Assembly: GCA_964449305.1 (NCBI GenBank)
Contig: CAYUYM010000203.1
Span: 1-5,934, forward strand
Direction: 5' to 3'
Source: CAYUYM01 sp964449305
Lineage (GTDB): Bacteria > Bacteroidota > Ignavibacteria > SZUA-365 > CAYQST01
DNA: 5,934 bases
Shown here piece by piece: positions 5,275 through 5,934 of the stretch (the first letter of the stretch is position 1; the number at the start of each line of letters is the position of its first letter). The notes under the pieces are model-generated. The model did no database searches, had not been told where the DNA came from, and saw nothing but the letters and a program-made list of their open reading frames with translations. Made by a program: the position numbers and the translations under genes.

Positions 5275-5934
5275 TCAGTCATCCACCTTCCAGGTGGTGC
5301 CCTCCTTTCCATCCTCGAGCCTGATGCCGATGGCAAGCAGTTCGTCGCGGATGAGATCGGAAAAGGCCCAGTTCCTGTCGGCGCGCGCGCGCTTGCGGAC
5401 GGTGATGAGCACATCCATGAGCCGGGCGACACGCCCGCTGTCTGCTTCATCACTGCGCCCGGCGAGGATGCCAAAGACGCCGCCCGCCGTGCTCTGCACA
5501 AAGTCCCGGACACTGCTGAGCGAGGCGGCGTCGAGTCCCCGTCCGTCGCTGAGCAGCGGCATCACATCGCGTGCGAGCTCGAAGAGCACACCCAGCGCCG
5601 CCGGGAAGTTGAGGTCGTTGTCGCCATGCTCGGTGAAGCGCGTCACGTGGGGCGTCACATCGAAGCTGCCGGTGCCCGGCGTGGCCGTCGTGAGTTCACG
5701 CATGAGACGCGTCAGCTTCTGGAGCCCCTTCGTCGAACCCTCGAGCCCGTCGGAGGTGAAGTTCAGCGGGCTGCGGTAATGCGTCTGCAGGTAGAGGAAG
5801 CGCAGGGCTTCGGCCGACACCTTGTCCAGGATGTCGCGGATGGTGAAGAAGTTGCCCAGCGACTTGGACATCTTCTCGTTGTCGATGTTGATGAAGCCGT
5901 TGTGCATCCACACCCGCGCCAGCGGCTGGCCGTT
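5275..5934 (-). CDS. cysS: Cysteinyl-tRNA synthetase, C-terminal part
   Basis: The last 219 codons of CysRS, which charges tRNA-Cys with cysteine in the cytoplasm; the 5' part, with the HIGH motif and zinc ligands, is beyond the right edge. The fragment opens NGQPLARVWMHNGFINID and contains the class I KMSKS loop at fragment residues 21-25 (EKMSKSLGNFFTIRDIL). It continues with the DALR-type anticodon-stem helices (EALRFLYLQTHYRSPLNF, LGVLFELARDV). It ends with the family C-terminus RNWAFSDLIRDELLAIGIRLEDGKEGTTW. About 194 residues follow KMSKS, matching the usual 460-490 aa enzyme. The stop at 5275 is followed by a small 5-bp hairpin (5258-5271) without a U-tract, so transcription probably continues into the cNMP-domain gene. 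The segment usually reading DDDFNTP is GDNDLNFP here. Confidence 0.95.
   Translation of the reverse strand, partial: NGQPLARVWMHNGFINIDNEKMSKSLGNFFTIRDILDKVSAEALRFLYLQTHYRSPLNFTSDGLEGSTKGLQKLTRLMRELTTATPGTGSFDVTPHVTRFTEHGDNDLNFPAALGVLFELARDVMPLLSDGRGLDAASLSSVRDFVQSTAGGVFGILAGRSDEADSGRVARLMDVLITVRKRARADRNWAFSDLIRDELLAIGIRLEDGKEGTTWKVDD

Overview
The window is a bacterial chromosomal segment. All six protein-coding genes lie on the minus strand, so transcription runs from the right edge to the left. It is GC-rich and densely coded, with strong G/C preference at third codon positions. I see no insertion sequence, phage gene, CRISPR array, tRNA or rRNA. The RlmD-type methyltransferase and an ALDH7-type lysine pathway fit a high-GC, probably Gram-negative bacterium. 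A group such as Verrucomicrobiota is possible, but that is an impression and was not tested.

Right half (5934 to 2113): the 3' part of cysS (cysteinyl-tRNA synthetase, entering from beyond the right edge), a small stand-alone cyclic-nucleotide-binding-domain protein, an AI-2E/PerM-family membrane protein, and an RlmD-type 23S rRNA uracil-C5 methyltransferase. Gaps are 58, 9 and 116 nt, so this looks like one co-transcribed unit of mostly housekeeping genes. The cNMP-domain and AI-2E genes are the tightest pair.

Middle (2112 to 1667): a gene-free gap of about 450 bp separates the housekeeping block from a lysine-degradation operon. It probably holds the end of the upstream transcript and the promoter and leader of the operon. 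It contains a weak hairpin near the rlmD end, a 5-6-5 inverted repeat, a perfect 12-bp palindrome and a perfect 12-bp inverted repeat. The proximal arm of that last repeat is the Shine-Dalgarno sequence of lat and abuts the start codon.

Left part (1666 to 1): lat (L-lysine 6-aminotransferase) followed by the first 79 codons of an ALDH7-family dehydrogenase. Together they would convert lysine to allysine / piperideine-6-carboxylate and then to L-2-aminoadipate. The 101-nt gap between them carries four tandem octamers and shares a 12-mer with the lat upstream region.

The coding genes belong to known families. The most noteworthy signal is the lat leader, where the ribosome binding site appears able to be locked in a long perfect stem, with a competing upstream hairpin. 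This suggests RNA-level control of lysine catabolism, but it is unproven.
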